Shown here: positions 11,152 through 19,095 of the stretch, piece after piece | Numbering within the stretch: the stretch's first letter is position 1 | Layout: each line of letters starts with the position of its first letter | Made by a program: the position numbers and the translations under genes | The notes under the pieces: generated by a model | Database searches by the model: none | Told to the model about the DNA's origin: nothing | The model's input: only the letters and a program-made list of their open reading frames with translations | Assembly (NCBI RefSeq): GCF_001544075.1 | Contig: NZ_BCNT01000001.1 | Location: forward strand, 1-64,000 | Direction of reading: 5' to 3' | Origin: Comamonas terrae | GTDB lineage: Bacteria > Pseudomonadota > Gammaproteobacteria > Burkholderiales > Burkholderiaceae_C | Length of the DNA: 64,000 bases

Positions 11152-13677
11152 ATGTCCTTTCTCGCACTGGGCCAGCCCTGGATGGCCAGGTTTCTATGGA
11201 TCGCGGCAGTGGCCCTGGCCTGGGCTTGGGGGCCTGGCCAGGCACTGGCAGGGGATCTGGCGGCGTCCGGCGCTGCCGGCCTGATCGAAAAGCAGGTGCT
11301 TGTACGCGAGCGCATCGGCCTGCTGCAATGGCCCGTCCTGACCTGGCTGGAGCGCGCCCTGCCCTATCTTCTGACGGCGCTGGCCGCGTCGGGGCTGGCC
11401 GTGTTCGCCTGGTCCTGGCGCCGCTGGCGCCGGCGCTCGTCCTTCTTCGCCCGGCTGCGCCGCTCCACGCGCGGCTGGCGCGAAAGCGATGCGCGCTTTC
11501 AGGCGCTGTACGAGCAGGCCGCGCTGGGCGTGGTGCAGGTCGACACCGCCAGCCTGCGCATCATGGCCGTCAACCAGCGCTACTGCGCCATGTCCGGCTA
11601 CTCGGCGCAGGAGCTGCACCAGCGCAAGGCGCTGGACCTTTCCATCCCCGAGGACCGCGAGCATTCCGCCCAGTTGCTCCATGCCCTGGTGAGCGGCCAG
11701 ATCAAGGCCATCCACGGCGAGCACAGCCTGCTGCGCAAGGACGGCCAGACGGTCTGGGTGGAAGTCAACATCTCCGTCGTCGGCCAGCGCCCCCGCATGC
11801 TGCTGGCCCTGGTGCAGGACATCAGCGAGCGCAAGCGCCTGCAGCAGATACAGCAGCAGGGCCACCGGCAGCTGCGCCACTTGATGCAGCGGCTGCCCGT
11901 GGGCCTGGTCATGGAGCGCAACGACGGCCGCTTCGCCTACTGGAACGACGAATTCCTGCGCATTGCAGGCAATCCGCAGGCGCCCGATACGCACAGCCAG
12001 CAGTGGTGGAGCCGCGTGTTTGCCAACGAAGCCCAGCGCAAGCGCGCCATGCTGCGCTGGGAAGACGCCAAGGCGCGCGTAAGGGCCAGGGCCGTCACGG
12101 TGCACAACGGCGACGCACCGCCCCCCGATACCTACACGATCGCCGCGCAGGAGCTGTCCTTTCACGGCGCCGACGGCACGCGCCGCACCGTGAGCATGAG
12201 CGGCGTGCTGCTCGACGACGGCTGCCTCATGGTGCTGCAGGACCAGAGCCAGCGCAAGGCCGCCGAGGACGAGGCCAGGCGCCTGGCCTTCTACGATCCG
12301 CTCACCGCGCTGCCCAACCGGCGCCTGCTCATGGACCGGCTGCAGCAGGCGCTGTCCAGCTGCCAGCGGCGCCAGCACTGGGGCGGCGTGCTGCTGCTGG
12401 ACATCGACAATTTCAAGGCCTTCAACGAAACCATGGGCCTGGAGCATGGCGACGCCTTGCTCCAGGAGCTCAGCCAGCGCCTGGGCCACCGCATGGGTGC
12501 GGGCGTGACCGTGGCCCGCCAGGGCGGCGACGACTTTGTGATCGTGCTCGACGATCTGGGCGCGGATGCCGTGGCCGCCGCCACCTATCTGGAAAAGCAG
12601 GCCCAGCGCGTGCTGGCGCTGGTGCGCGAGCCACTGACCGTGGCGGGCACGCCGCGCCAGGTCACCGCCAGCCTGGGGCTGAGCCTGTTCGGCGCCGAGC
12701 CGGTGACTGCCTCCGCCAAGCCGCTGTCGGCCAAGGAAGTGCTGCGCCGTGCCGAAATGGCCATGTACCAGGCCAAGAACCAAGGCCGCAATGCCGCGCA
12801 GTTCTTCGACCCGACGCTGCAGGCCGCGCTGCAGGAGCGCCGGTCGCTGGAGCAGGAAATGCGCACCGGCCTGGCCCAGCGGCAGTTCGAGCTGTTCTAC
12901 CAGCCCCAGGTGGAGCATGGCCAGGTGGTGGGTGCCGAGGGCCTGCTGCGCTGGCGTCATCCGCGCCGCGGCTTCGTCTCGCCCGGCGAATTCATTGCGC
13001 TGGCCGAGGAAACCGGACTGATCGTGGAGCTGGGCGAATGGGTGCTGCACGCGGCCTGCCGCCAGCTGGCCGCCTGGGCCCGGCATCCGCGGCTCGCCCA
13101 GCTCACGCTGGCCATCAATGTCAGCGCCAAGCAGTTCTACCGCCCCGAGTTCGTGCAGCAGGTGCTGCGGGCATTGGCCGAGCATGGCGCCGATCCGCGC
13201 CTGCTCAAGCTCGAACTGACCGAGAGCCTGCTGCTCAGCGACGTGGACAACACCATCGCCAAGATGGCCCAGCTGCAGGTGCACGGCATTGGCTTTTCGC
13301 TCGACGATTTCGGTACCGGATATTCTTCGCTGGCCTATCTGAAGCGCCTGCCCCTGAACCAGCTCAAGATCGACCGCAGCTTTGTGCACGACGTGCTGAC
13401 CGACCCCAACGATGCCGCGATCGCACGCACCATCGTCGCGCTGGCCAACAGCCTGGGGCTGCGCGTGATGGCCGAGGGCGTGGAGACCCAGGCCCAGTGC
13501 CAGTTCCTCGAGGTCATAGGCTGCTTTGCCTGGCAGGGCTATCTGATGAGCGCGCCCGTGCCCGTGGCGCAGTTCGAGGAGCTGGTGCTCCGGGGCAGCA
13601 CGCTGGCCCTGGCGGCGCCGGCCCGCAGCCATGCACAATGCAGCCTGGCTTTTCCGGACCCGAACGCTGCGCAGTGA
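11152..13677 (+). CDS. Membrane PAS-GGDEF-EAL cyclic-di-GMP signalling protein
   Basis: About 841 residues from the chosen ATG at 11152; other starts upstream and at 11185 are possible. Two hydrophobic segments (about residues 12-35 and 68-87) bracket a short periplasmic loop. A PAS domain follows (about 105-225, [15 protein letters not shown] onward), with a second PAS-like segment (235-370). The GGDEF domain (about 375-540) begins at [12 protein letters not shown]. The EAL domain (about 570-820) keeps [35 protein letters not shown] and AEGVET, so phosphodiesterase activity is likely. The cyclase signature reads GGDDF instead of GGDEF, and no RxxD inhibitory site is seen just before it. The cyclase half may therefore be weak or regulatory. 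Confidence 0.9.
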   Translation: MSFLALGQPWMARFLWIAAVALAWAWGPGQALAGDLAASGAAGLIEKQVLVRERIGLLQWPVLTWLERALPYLLTALAASGLAVFAWSWRRWRRRSSFFARLRRSTRGWRESDARFQALYEQAALGVVQVDTASLRIMAVNQRYCAMSGYSAQELHQRKALDLSIPEDREHSAQLLHALVSGQIKAIHGEHSLLRKDGQTVWVEVNISVVGQRPRMLLALVQDISERKRLQQIQQQGHRQLRHLMQRLPVGLVMERNDGRFAYWNDEFLRIAGNPQAPDTHSQQWWSRVFANEAQRKRAMLRWEDAKARVRARAVTVHNGDAPPPDTYTIAAQELSFHGADGTRRTVSMSGVLLDDGCLMVLQDQSQRKAAEDEARRLAFYDPLTALPNRRLLMDRLQQALSSCQRRQHWGGVLLLDIDNFKAFNETMGLEHGDALLQELSQRLGHRMGAGVTVARQGGDDFVIVLDDLGADAVAAATYLEKQAQRVLALVREPLTVAGTPRQVTASLGLSLFGAEPVTASAKPLSAKEVLRRAEMAMYQAKNQGRNAAQFFDPTLQAALQERRSLEQEMRTGLAQRQFELFYQPQVEHGQVVGAEGLLRWRHPRRGFVSPGEFIALAEETGLIVELGEWVLHAACRQLAAWARHPRLAQLTLAINVSAKQFYRPEFVQQVLRALAEHGADPRLLKLELTESLLLSDVDNTIAKMAQLQVHGIGFSLDDFGTGYSSLAYLKRLPLNQLKIDRSFVHDVLTDPNDAAIARTIVALANSLGLRVMAEGVETQAQCQFLEVIGCFAWQGYLMSAPVPVAQFEELVLRGSTLALAAPARSHAQCSLAFPDPNAAQ

Positions 13678-13997
13678 TCAAGACCTTTTTGCTTTACGTA
13701 TTGACGGCCCTGGCCGAGATCGCGGGCTGCTACCTGCCCTGGCTGTGGCTCAAGCAGGGCGGCAGCGCCTGGCTGCTGCTGCCCGCCGCCGCCAGCCTGG
13801 CGGTGTTTGCCTGGCTGCTGACGCTGCACCCGGCGGCGGCCGGACGCGTGTATGCGGCCTACGGCGGAGTCTATGTGGGCGTGGCCCTGGCGTGGCTGTG
13901 GCTGGTGGACGGCGTGCGTCCCACGGCCTGGGACGTGGCCGGCGTGCTGACCTGCCTGCTGGGCATGGGCCTGATCGCCTTTGCGCCCCGAGCCTGA
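13674..13997 (+). CDS. YnfA/UPF0060-family small membrane protein
   Basis: A 107-residue integral membrane protein with four predicted helices. The start is [17 protein letters not shown], characteristic of the YnfA family, and the end is [17 protein letters not shown]. The family is related in architecture to small multidrug resistance proteins, but the substrate is unproven. The start is a GTG that overlaps the TGA of the upstream signalling gene (GTGA), which suggests translational coupling. The next gene, a NodB deacetylase, begins 9 bp later, so the three genes are probably one transcript. Confidence 0.88.
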   Translation: MIKTFLLYVLTALAEIAGCYLPWLWLKQGGSAWLLLPAAASLAVFAWLLTLHPAAAGRVYAAYGGVYVGVALAWLWLVDGVRPTAWDVAGVLTCLLGMGLIAFAPRA

Positions 13998-14006
13998 GGC
14001 TGCAGC

Positions 14007-14903
14007 ATGTTCAAGCCCCTGATCGCCGCCCTGGCCCTGTGCCTGCCGCTGGCGTCCATGGCCCAGCGGCTGGCCTTGAGCTTTGACGACGGCTACGACC
14101 CGGACAGGCTGCCCCAAGCACGCGCGCTGAACAACCAGCTGCTCAAGGCGCTCAAGGACAACGAGGTCAAGAGCATTCTGTTTGCCGCCGGCGCGCGCGT
14201 GGACAGCCAGGAGGGCATGAACCTGGTGGGCCAATGGCTGGAGCAGGGCCACCAGGTGGGTAACCACGGCTATTCCCACCTCAACCTCCACCAGGACCAG
14301 GTCTCGCTGGACCGCTACCTGTCCGACATCGAACGCAACGAGGACCTGCTTGCCCGCCTGCCCTCGTGGACCCGGCGCTACCGCTTCCCCTATCTGAAGG
14401 AAGGCCATACCGAGGCCCGACGCGACGGCGTGCGCCAGTGGCTGAGCGCCCATGGCTATGGCCCGGGCGCCGTCTCCATCGATGCCAGCGACTGGTACTA
14501 CGACCAGCGCCTGCGTGCCTGGATGGCGCAGCACCCCGGCCAATCGCCACAGGTCTTCAGGCAGCCCTATATCCGCCATCTGCTGGACCGCGCAGACTAC
14601 TACGCGCGGCTGGCGCGCCAGGCCACGGGGCGCGAGATCGACCATGTGCTGCTGCTGCACACCAACACCATCAACGCCATGTTCCTGGACGACGTGATCG
14701 CCGCGCTGCGCGAGGCGGGCTGGACCCTCATCCCGCCGCAGGAAGCCTATGCCGACGCCGTCTACCAGGAAGCGCCCGACACCCTGCCCGCGGGCGAGAG
14801 CATTGTCTGGTCGCTGGCCCGAAAACAGGGTCTGCCGAACTTGCGCTACCCAGCCGAGAGCGAAAAGTATGAAAAGCACCTGTTCGATGCGCTGGGGCTT
14901 TGA
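14007..14903 (+). CDS. Secreted polysaccharide deacetylase (NodB domain)
   Basis: A 298-residue protein with an N-terminal signal peptide (MFKPLIAALALCLPLASMAQ). A NodB-type carbohydrate esterase 4 domain follows. The metal-binding Asp pair is in LSFDDGYD at about residue 26, the His pair is in GNHGYSHLNLH at about 87, and the RFPYLKEG segment at about 126 supplies further active-site residues. It would remove acetyl groups from a periplasmic or exported glycan. It follows the ynfA-like gene closely. The substrate is unknown; peptidoglycan or an exopolysaccharide are both possible. Confidence 0.87.
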   Translation: MFKPLIAALALCLPLASMAQRLALSFDDGYDPDRLPQARALNNQLLKALKDNEVKSILFAAGARVDSQEGMNLVGQWLEQGHQVGNHGYSHLNLHQDQVSLDRYLSDIERNEDLLARLPSWTRRYRFPYLKEGHTEARRDGVRQWLSAHGYGPGAVSIDASDWYYDQRLRAWMAQHPGQSPQVFRQPYIRHLLDRADYYARLARQATGREIDHVLLLHTNTINAMFLDDVIAALREAGWTLIPPQEAYADAVYQEAPDTLPAGESIVWSLARKQGLPNLRYPAESEKYEKHLFDALGL

Positions 14904-15004
14904 GGCATTTATCTTTTTTGATAGCTTGCAGCGCAAGCCATATCGATATTTCATTTCAATTTTCTCTTGAAAATATTGATTGGCAAGCGGCGGCTGCTAT
15001 CGTT

Positions 15005-16483
15005 TCAGCCACTTTCCCGGGAAACCTGAGCTACTCCATAGGGCACAAAGCCGCTCTCGTTCTCGTTGACCTGCAAGAGCTTGCCCACGAAGGGAAACGC
15101 CCGCTGCGGACAGGCGCTGCGCTCGCAGACCTTGCAGCCCATGCCGATGGGCGTGGCCGCATCCAGGTGGCGCAGGTCCAGCCCGCGCGAATACACGAGC
15201 CGCGCAGCATGCTGCACGTCGCAGCCCAGGCCGATCGAAAACGTCTTGCCCGGCGCGCCCCAGCCGTGGCCCTGGTGGCTGACCGTCCGCGCGATCCATA
15301 GGTAGACGCGCCCGTCGGGCATGCTGGCCAGCTGGGGCACGATGCGCCCGGGCTGGGCAAAGGCCTCGTACACGTTCCACAGCGGGCAGGTACCGCCGAT
15401 CTTGGAGAAATGGAAATGCGTGGCCGACTGACGCTTGCTGATGTTGCCGGCCCGGTCCACGCGGATGAAGAAGAACGGCACGCCCGGTGCCTCGGCACGC
15501 TGCAGCGTGGACAGGCGGTGGCACACCGTCTCGAAGCCCACGCCGAAGCGCCGCGCCAGCAGGTCGATGTCGTACTGCAGGCCTTCCGCGGCCTGCAGGA
15601 ACTGCCCATAGGGCAGGACGAAGGCGCCCGCCACATAGTTGGCCAGGCCCAGGCGCGCCAGGCGCCGCGTGGCATCGTCCTGCCAGGCGGCGGTCCGCAG
15701 CTCGGCGTCGATCAGCGCATCGAACTCCAGCAGCGCCAGCTGGGTGGCCAGCTGGAAGGCCTGCTGCGCGGGCCGCAGCTGCGGCGCCACGCAGAGGGTG
15801 CGCGTCTGCGGGTCATAGTGGCGGTGGCCATGCGCATCGCCCGCATCATGGGCTGCACGCCGCACCAGCACGTTGTGGCGCGCCTGCAGTCGGTGCTGCA
15901 GCCATTCCTGCAGGCTGCCGCCCTGCTCGCCCGCCTGCCGGGCCAGCCGCTCGGCCGCACGATCCAGCACATCGAAATGGTTGCGGTGGGCAAAGAAGAA
16001 ATCGCGTACCGCCTCGAAGGGCATCTGGCGCGGGGCATGGTTCCAGGCGGCAACGGCGGCATCGCCCTCCCCGGACAGCCCGCGCCCGTCGCCCAGCCGG
16101 GCCGAGAGCGCCTCGATGCGCTCCACATCCGCCTGGTGGCGGCGGTGCATGGCCAGCAGCGCCTGCGCCAGGTGCGGCATCTTGGCCGCCACCTCGCGCA
16201 GCTCCGGCAGGGGCACGGGCCCGTCGGGCTGCGCAGCGGCGGCCATCGCATCGCGCAGTTGCGACAGCAGCCGGGCTTGCTCGTCCTCGGAGAACTGCTG
16301 GATGTCCACGCCCAGCACCTTGTGGATCCTGAGCAGCACGGGCACCGTCAGCGGGCGCTGGTCCTGTTCGATCTGGTTCAGGTAGCTGGGCGACAGCCCC
16401 AGCGCCTGCGCCAGCGCCGCCTGGGTCATGCCGCGCTCGGCGCGCAGGCTGCGCAGGCGCACGCCCATGAAGGTCTTGGCCAC
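15005..16483 (-). CDS. ScfR-type short-chain fatty acyl-responsive regulator (XRE HTH, Cys-rich C terminus)
   Basis: A 492-residue regulator with an XRE helix-turn-helix at about residues 8-62 (RGMTQAALAQALGLSPSYLN), a long middle domain, and a C-terminal domain of the type found in Mycobacterium PrpR and Corynebacterium RamB. Four cysteines there (C421, C450, C453, C458; the last three in CKVCERSAC) match the spacing of an iron-sulfur cluster site, so acyl-CoA and redox sensing are both plausible. The start is GTG at 16483 with GGAG upstream. It diverges from prpC, and the intergenic region carries repeated TTCGCAA boxes, so it most likely controls both itself and the methylcitrate operon. 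The name is inferred from family architecture and position. Confidence 0.88.
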   Translation of the reverse strand: MAKTFMGVRLRSLRAERGMTQAALAQALGLSPSYLNQIEQDQRPLTVPVLLRIHKVLGVDIQQFSEDEQARLLSQLRDAMAAAAQPDGPVPLPELREVAAKMPHLAQALLAMHRRHQADVERIEALSARLGDGRGLSGEGDAAVAAWNHAPRQMPFEAVRDFFFAHRNHFDVLDRAAERLARQAGEQGGSLQEWLQHRLQARHNVLVRRAAHDAGDAHGHRHYDPQTRTLCVAPQLRPAQQAFQLATQLALLEFDALIDAELRTAAWQDDATRRLARLGLANYVAGAFVLPYGQFLQAAEGLQYDIDLLARRFGVGFETVCHRLSTLQRAEAPGVPFFFIRVDRAGNISKRQSATHFHFSKIGGTCPLWNVYEAFAQPGRIVPQLASMPDGRVYLWIARTVSHQGHGWGAPGKTFSIGLGCDVQHAARLVYSRGLDLRHLDAATPIGMGCKVCERSACPQRAFPFVGKLLQVNENESGFVPYGVAQVSRESG

Positions 16484-16498
16484 GGCCTCTCCTTTTCA

Positions 16499-16588
16499 TT
16501 CGCAAGCTTCGCAAAAGCAAAAATCGTCTTCGCAAGAATTCGCCAATTCAGCTCTTTTATTGAGCCAATGTATTGCGTAGATTGCGAA
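16499..16588. promoter_or_regulatory. TTCGCAA operator boxes between scfR-type gene and prpC
   Basis: TTCGCAA occurs at 16499-16505, 16508-16514 and 16529-16535, with a near copy (TTCGCC) at 16539. The inverted form TTGCG/TTGCGAA occurs at 16573-16577 and 16582-16588. Within pairs the spacing is 9 to 10 bp, about one helical turn. The two outer pairs face each other across the divergent promoters, which fits a cooperatively bound regulator. Binding by the adjacent regulator is inferred. Confidence 0.65.
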
Positions 16589-16611
16589 GTATCACACAAG
16601 GAGAGCTTTGC

Positions 16612-17808
16612 ATGAACACGGTTGCCGTCCCCATCGCCCCCCGCGCCCCGGCCGACGTCCAGGCCCGGGCCCCGGGCTTCAAGCCCAAGAAATCCGTGGC
16701 CCTGTCCGGCGTCGCGGCCGGCAACACGGCGCTGTGCACCGTCGGCAGGAGCGGCAACGACCTGCGCTACCGCGGCTACGACATCCAGGACATTGCCGAG
16801 GCCTGCGAATTCGAGGAAATCGCCCATCTGCTGGTGCACGGCAAGCTGCCCACGCAAGGCGAACTCCAGGCCTACAAGGCCAGGCTCAAAGCCTTGCGCG
16901 GCCTGCCGCACAGCGTGAAGCTGGCGCTGGAGCAACTGCCCGCCGCCAGCCATCCCATGGACGTAATGCGCACCGGCGTCTCGGCCCTGGGCTGCGCCCT
17001 GCCCGAGAAGGACGACCACAGCCTGGCCGGCAGCCGCGACATCGCCGACCGCCTCATGGCCTCGCTCGGTTCCCTGCTGCTGTACTGGTACCACTTCAGC
17101 AACTCGGGGCGCCGCATCGCGGTGGAGACCGAGGACGACTCCATCGGCGGCCATTTCCTGCACCTGCTGCACGGCAAGGCGCCAGGCGCCAGCTGGGTGC
17201 GCGCCATGCACACATCTCTCAACCTCTATGCCGAACACGAATTCAACGCCTCCACCTTCGCGGCGCGCGTGGTGGCGGGCACGGGCAGCGACATGTACTC
17301 GGCCGTCACCGGCGCCATCGGCGCGCTGCGCGGCCCCAGGCATGGCGGCGCCAACGAGGCGGCCTTCGAGATCCAGCAGCGCTACGCCAGCCCCGACGAA
17401 GCCGAGGCCGACATCCGCCGCCGCGTGGAGGCCAAGGAAGTCGTGATCGGCTTCGGCCATCCGGTCTACACCGTGAGCGATCCGCGCAACGCGGTCATCA
17501 AGGGCGTGGCGCGGAGACTGTCGGAGCAAGCCGGCAACACCCGCATGTACGACATCGCGGCGCGCCTGGAATCGGTGATGCGGGAGGCCAGGAACATGTT
17601 CCCCAACCTCGACTGGTTCAGCGCCGTGAGCTACCACATGATGGGCGTGCCAACCGCCATGTTCACGCCGCTGTTCGTGATCGCGCGCACCAGCGGCTGG
17701 GCGGCCCACGTCATCGAGCAGCGCCAGGACAACAAGATCATCCGCCCCAGCGCCCACTATGTGGGTCCCGGCCCTCGGGCCTTCGTGCCCATCGCGCAGC
17801 GGGCCTGA
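16612..17808 (+). CDS. prpC: 2-methylcitrate synthase
   Basis: PrpC condenses propionyl-CoA with oxaloacetate to 2-methylcitrate, the first committed step of the methylcitrate cycle. The 398-residue product has the citrate-synthase catalytic segments: His in [13 protein letters not shown], His in [15 protein letters not shown], and Asp in [14 protein letters not shown]. The N-terminal [28 protein letters not shown] is split here as typical small-type citrate synthase sequence. ATG 16612 is preceded by an AAGGAG ribosome site at 16598-16603. The divergent ScfR-type regulator and downstream acnD and prpF separate it from housekeeping GltA. Confidence 0.95.
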   Translation: MNTVAVPIAPRAPADVQARAPGFKPKKSVALSGVAAGNTALCTVGRSGNDLRYRGYDIQDIAEACEFEEIAHLLVHGKLPTQGELQAYKARLKALRGLPHSVKLALEQLPAASHPMDVMRTGVSALGCALPEKDDHSLAGSRDIADRLMASLGSLLLYWYHFSNSGRRIAVETEDDSIGGHFLHLLHGKAPGASWVRAMHTSLNLYAEHEFNASTFAARVVAGTGSDMYSAVTGAIGALRGPRHGGANEAAFEIQQRYASPDEAEADIRRRVEAKEVVIGFGHPVYTVSDPRNAVIKGVARRLSEQAGNTRMYDIAARLESVMREARNMFPNLDWFSAVSYHMMGVPTAMFTPLFVIARTSGWAAHVIEQRQDNKIIRPSAHYVGPGPRAFVPIAQRA

Positions 17809-18039
17809 GCGCCGGCGCGCGGCCCGGGCCCGGCGGCTGCCGGCTCGGTGGACGGAGGGCCGCCGAACCGAGCCGCGTCGGCGACAGGCCTGAGGAGTTC
17901 CGCATTGAAATACCGACGGGCCGGGCGTATACAGCTATTGCTTTGATAGGCCCGCAGATCCTGAAGCCCCCGGCAGCTGTCCACACGGCAACGGGCTGCG
18001 GCTTAGGCTCCCCCGACATCCCCCACGGAAGCACAACCC

Positions 18040-19014
18040 ATGGCGCATCTCTCCCGTCGACAGCTCAATGCGGGCCTGGCCTCGCTGGCCCTGCCCTGGG
18101 CCGCCCAGGCCCAGGATAAGTTCCCGGCCAAGCCGATCAAGATCGTCTGCCCGTTCGCGCCGGGCGGCGGCTCGGACTTCATCGCGCGCGTGGCGGCCAG
18201 TGTGCTCAACGAGCGCCTGGGCCAGCCCGTCTACGTGGAAAACCGGCCCGGCGCGGGCGGCACGCTGGGCACCGAGTATGCGCTGCGCACCCCGCCGGAC
18301 GGCCACACGCTGCTGCTGGTCGCGGGCAGCTACACGGTCAACCCTGCGCTGTATCCGCTGCGCTTCGACCCCGTGGCCGACATGACGCCCGTGGTGCAGC
18401 TGTCCCGGGGCGCCTACGTGGCCTGCATCCATCCCAGGCTGCCCGTGGCGAACCTGCGCGAGCTGCTGGCCTATGCACGCAAGGACCCCGGCAGGCTGAC
18501 CTTTGCCTCGGCGGGCAACGGCAGCCATCTGCACATCGTGACCGAATACCTGTTCGGCATGGCCCGCGTCAAGGCCACGCACGTGCCCTACAAAGGCACG
18601 GGCCCGGCCGTGACCGACCTGCTGGCCGGCAACGTGGACATGCTGGTGGCCGGCACCGAGGCGCTGATGCCCCATGTCAAGGCCGGCAAGCTCAAGGCCC
18701 TGGCCGTGACCACGGCCCAGCGCCTGCCGGCCTATCCCGATATTCCTTCGGTGGCCGAAAGCGGTGGCCTGCCCGACTACGACGTGGTGGCCTGGCACGG
18801 CCTGATCGCGCCGCGCGGCCTGCCGCCCGGGATCCTGCAGGCGCTCAACGGCGCGCTCGATGCGGGGCTCAAGGCACCCGGCCTCGTGGCCCAGCTCGAG
18901 CCCACGGGCGTATCGCCCGCCGGCGGCAGCCCCGAGCAGTTCGGCGCGCTGATCAAGGCCGAGATACCCCGTTACCGCAAGGTCGTCCAGGACAACAACA
19001 TACGCGCCCAATAA
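18040..19014 (+). CDS. Bug-family (tripartite tricarboxylate transporter receptor) periplasmic binding protein in the prp operon
   Basis: A 324-residue secreted binding protein. The signal peptide is MAHLSRRQLNAGLASLALPW with AQA cleavage, and the Bug-family core starts KPIKIVCPFAPGGGSDFIAR, with ENRPGAGGTLGTEYAL and HVPYKGTGPAVTDLLAG following. Such proteins bind carboxylates in the periplasm and normally feed TctA/TctB membrane subunits, none of which occur in the window. It lies between prpC and acnD on the same strand, so it may serve uptake or sensing of a carboxylate linked to the methylcitrate cycle, but its ligand is unknown. A 231-bp GC-rich gap without a visible gene separates it from prpC. 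Confidence 0.92.
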   Translation: MAHLSRRQLNAGLASLALPWAAQAQDKFPAKPIKIVCPFAPGGGSDFIARVAASVLNERLGQPVYVENRPGAGGTLGTEYALRTPPDGHTLLLVAGSYTVNPALYPLRFDPVADMTPVVQLSRGAYVACIHPRLPVANLRELLAYARKDPGRLTFASAGNGSHLHIVTEYLFGMARVKATHVPYKGTGPAVTDLLAGNVDMLVAGTEALMPHVKAGKLKALAVTTAQRLPAYPDIPSVAESGGLPDYDVVAWHGLIAPRGLPPGILQALNGALDAGLKAPGLVAQLEPTGVSPAGGSPEQFGALIKAEIPRYRKVVQDNNIRAQ

Positions 19015-19095
19015 GCTCCAACGGCGGCCGGGCCATCGTCCGCGCCGCCTCTGCATCGGCTTGCCGATCCCGCCTTTCCGACCCGCTCCGACACC

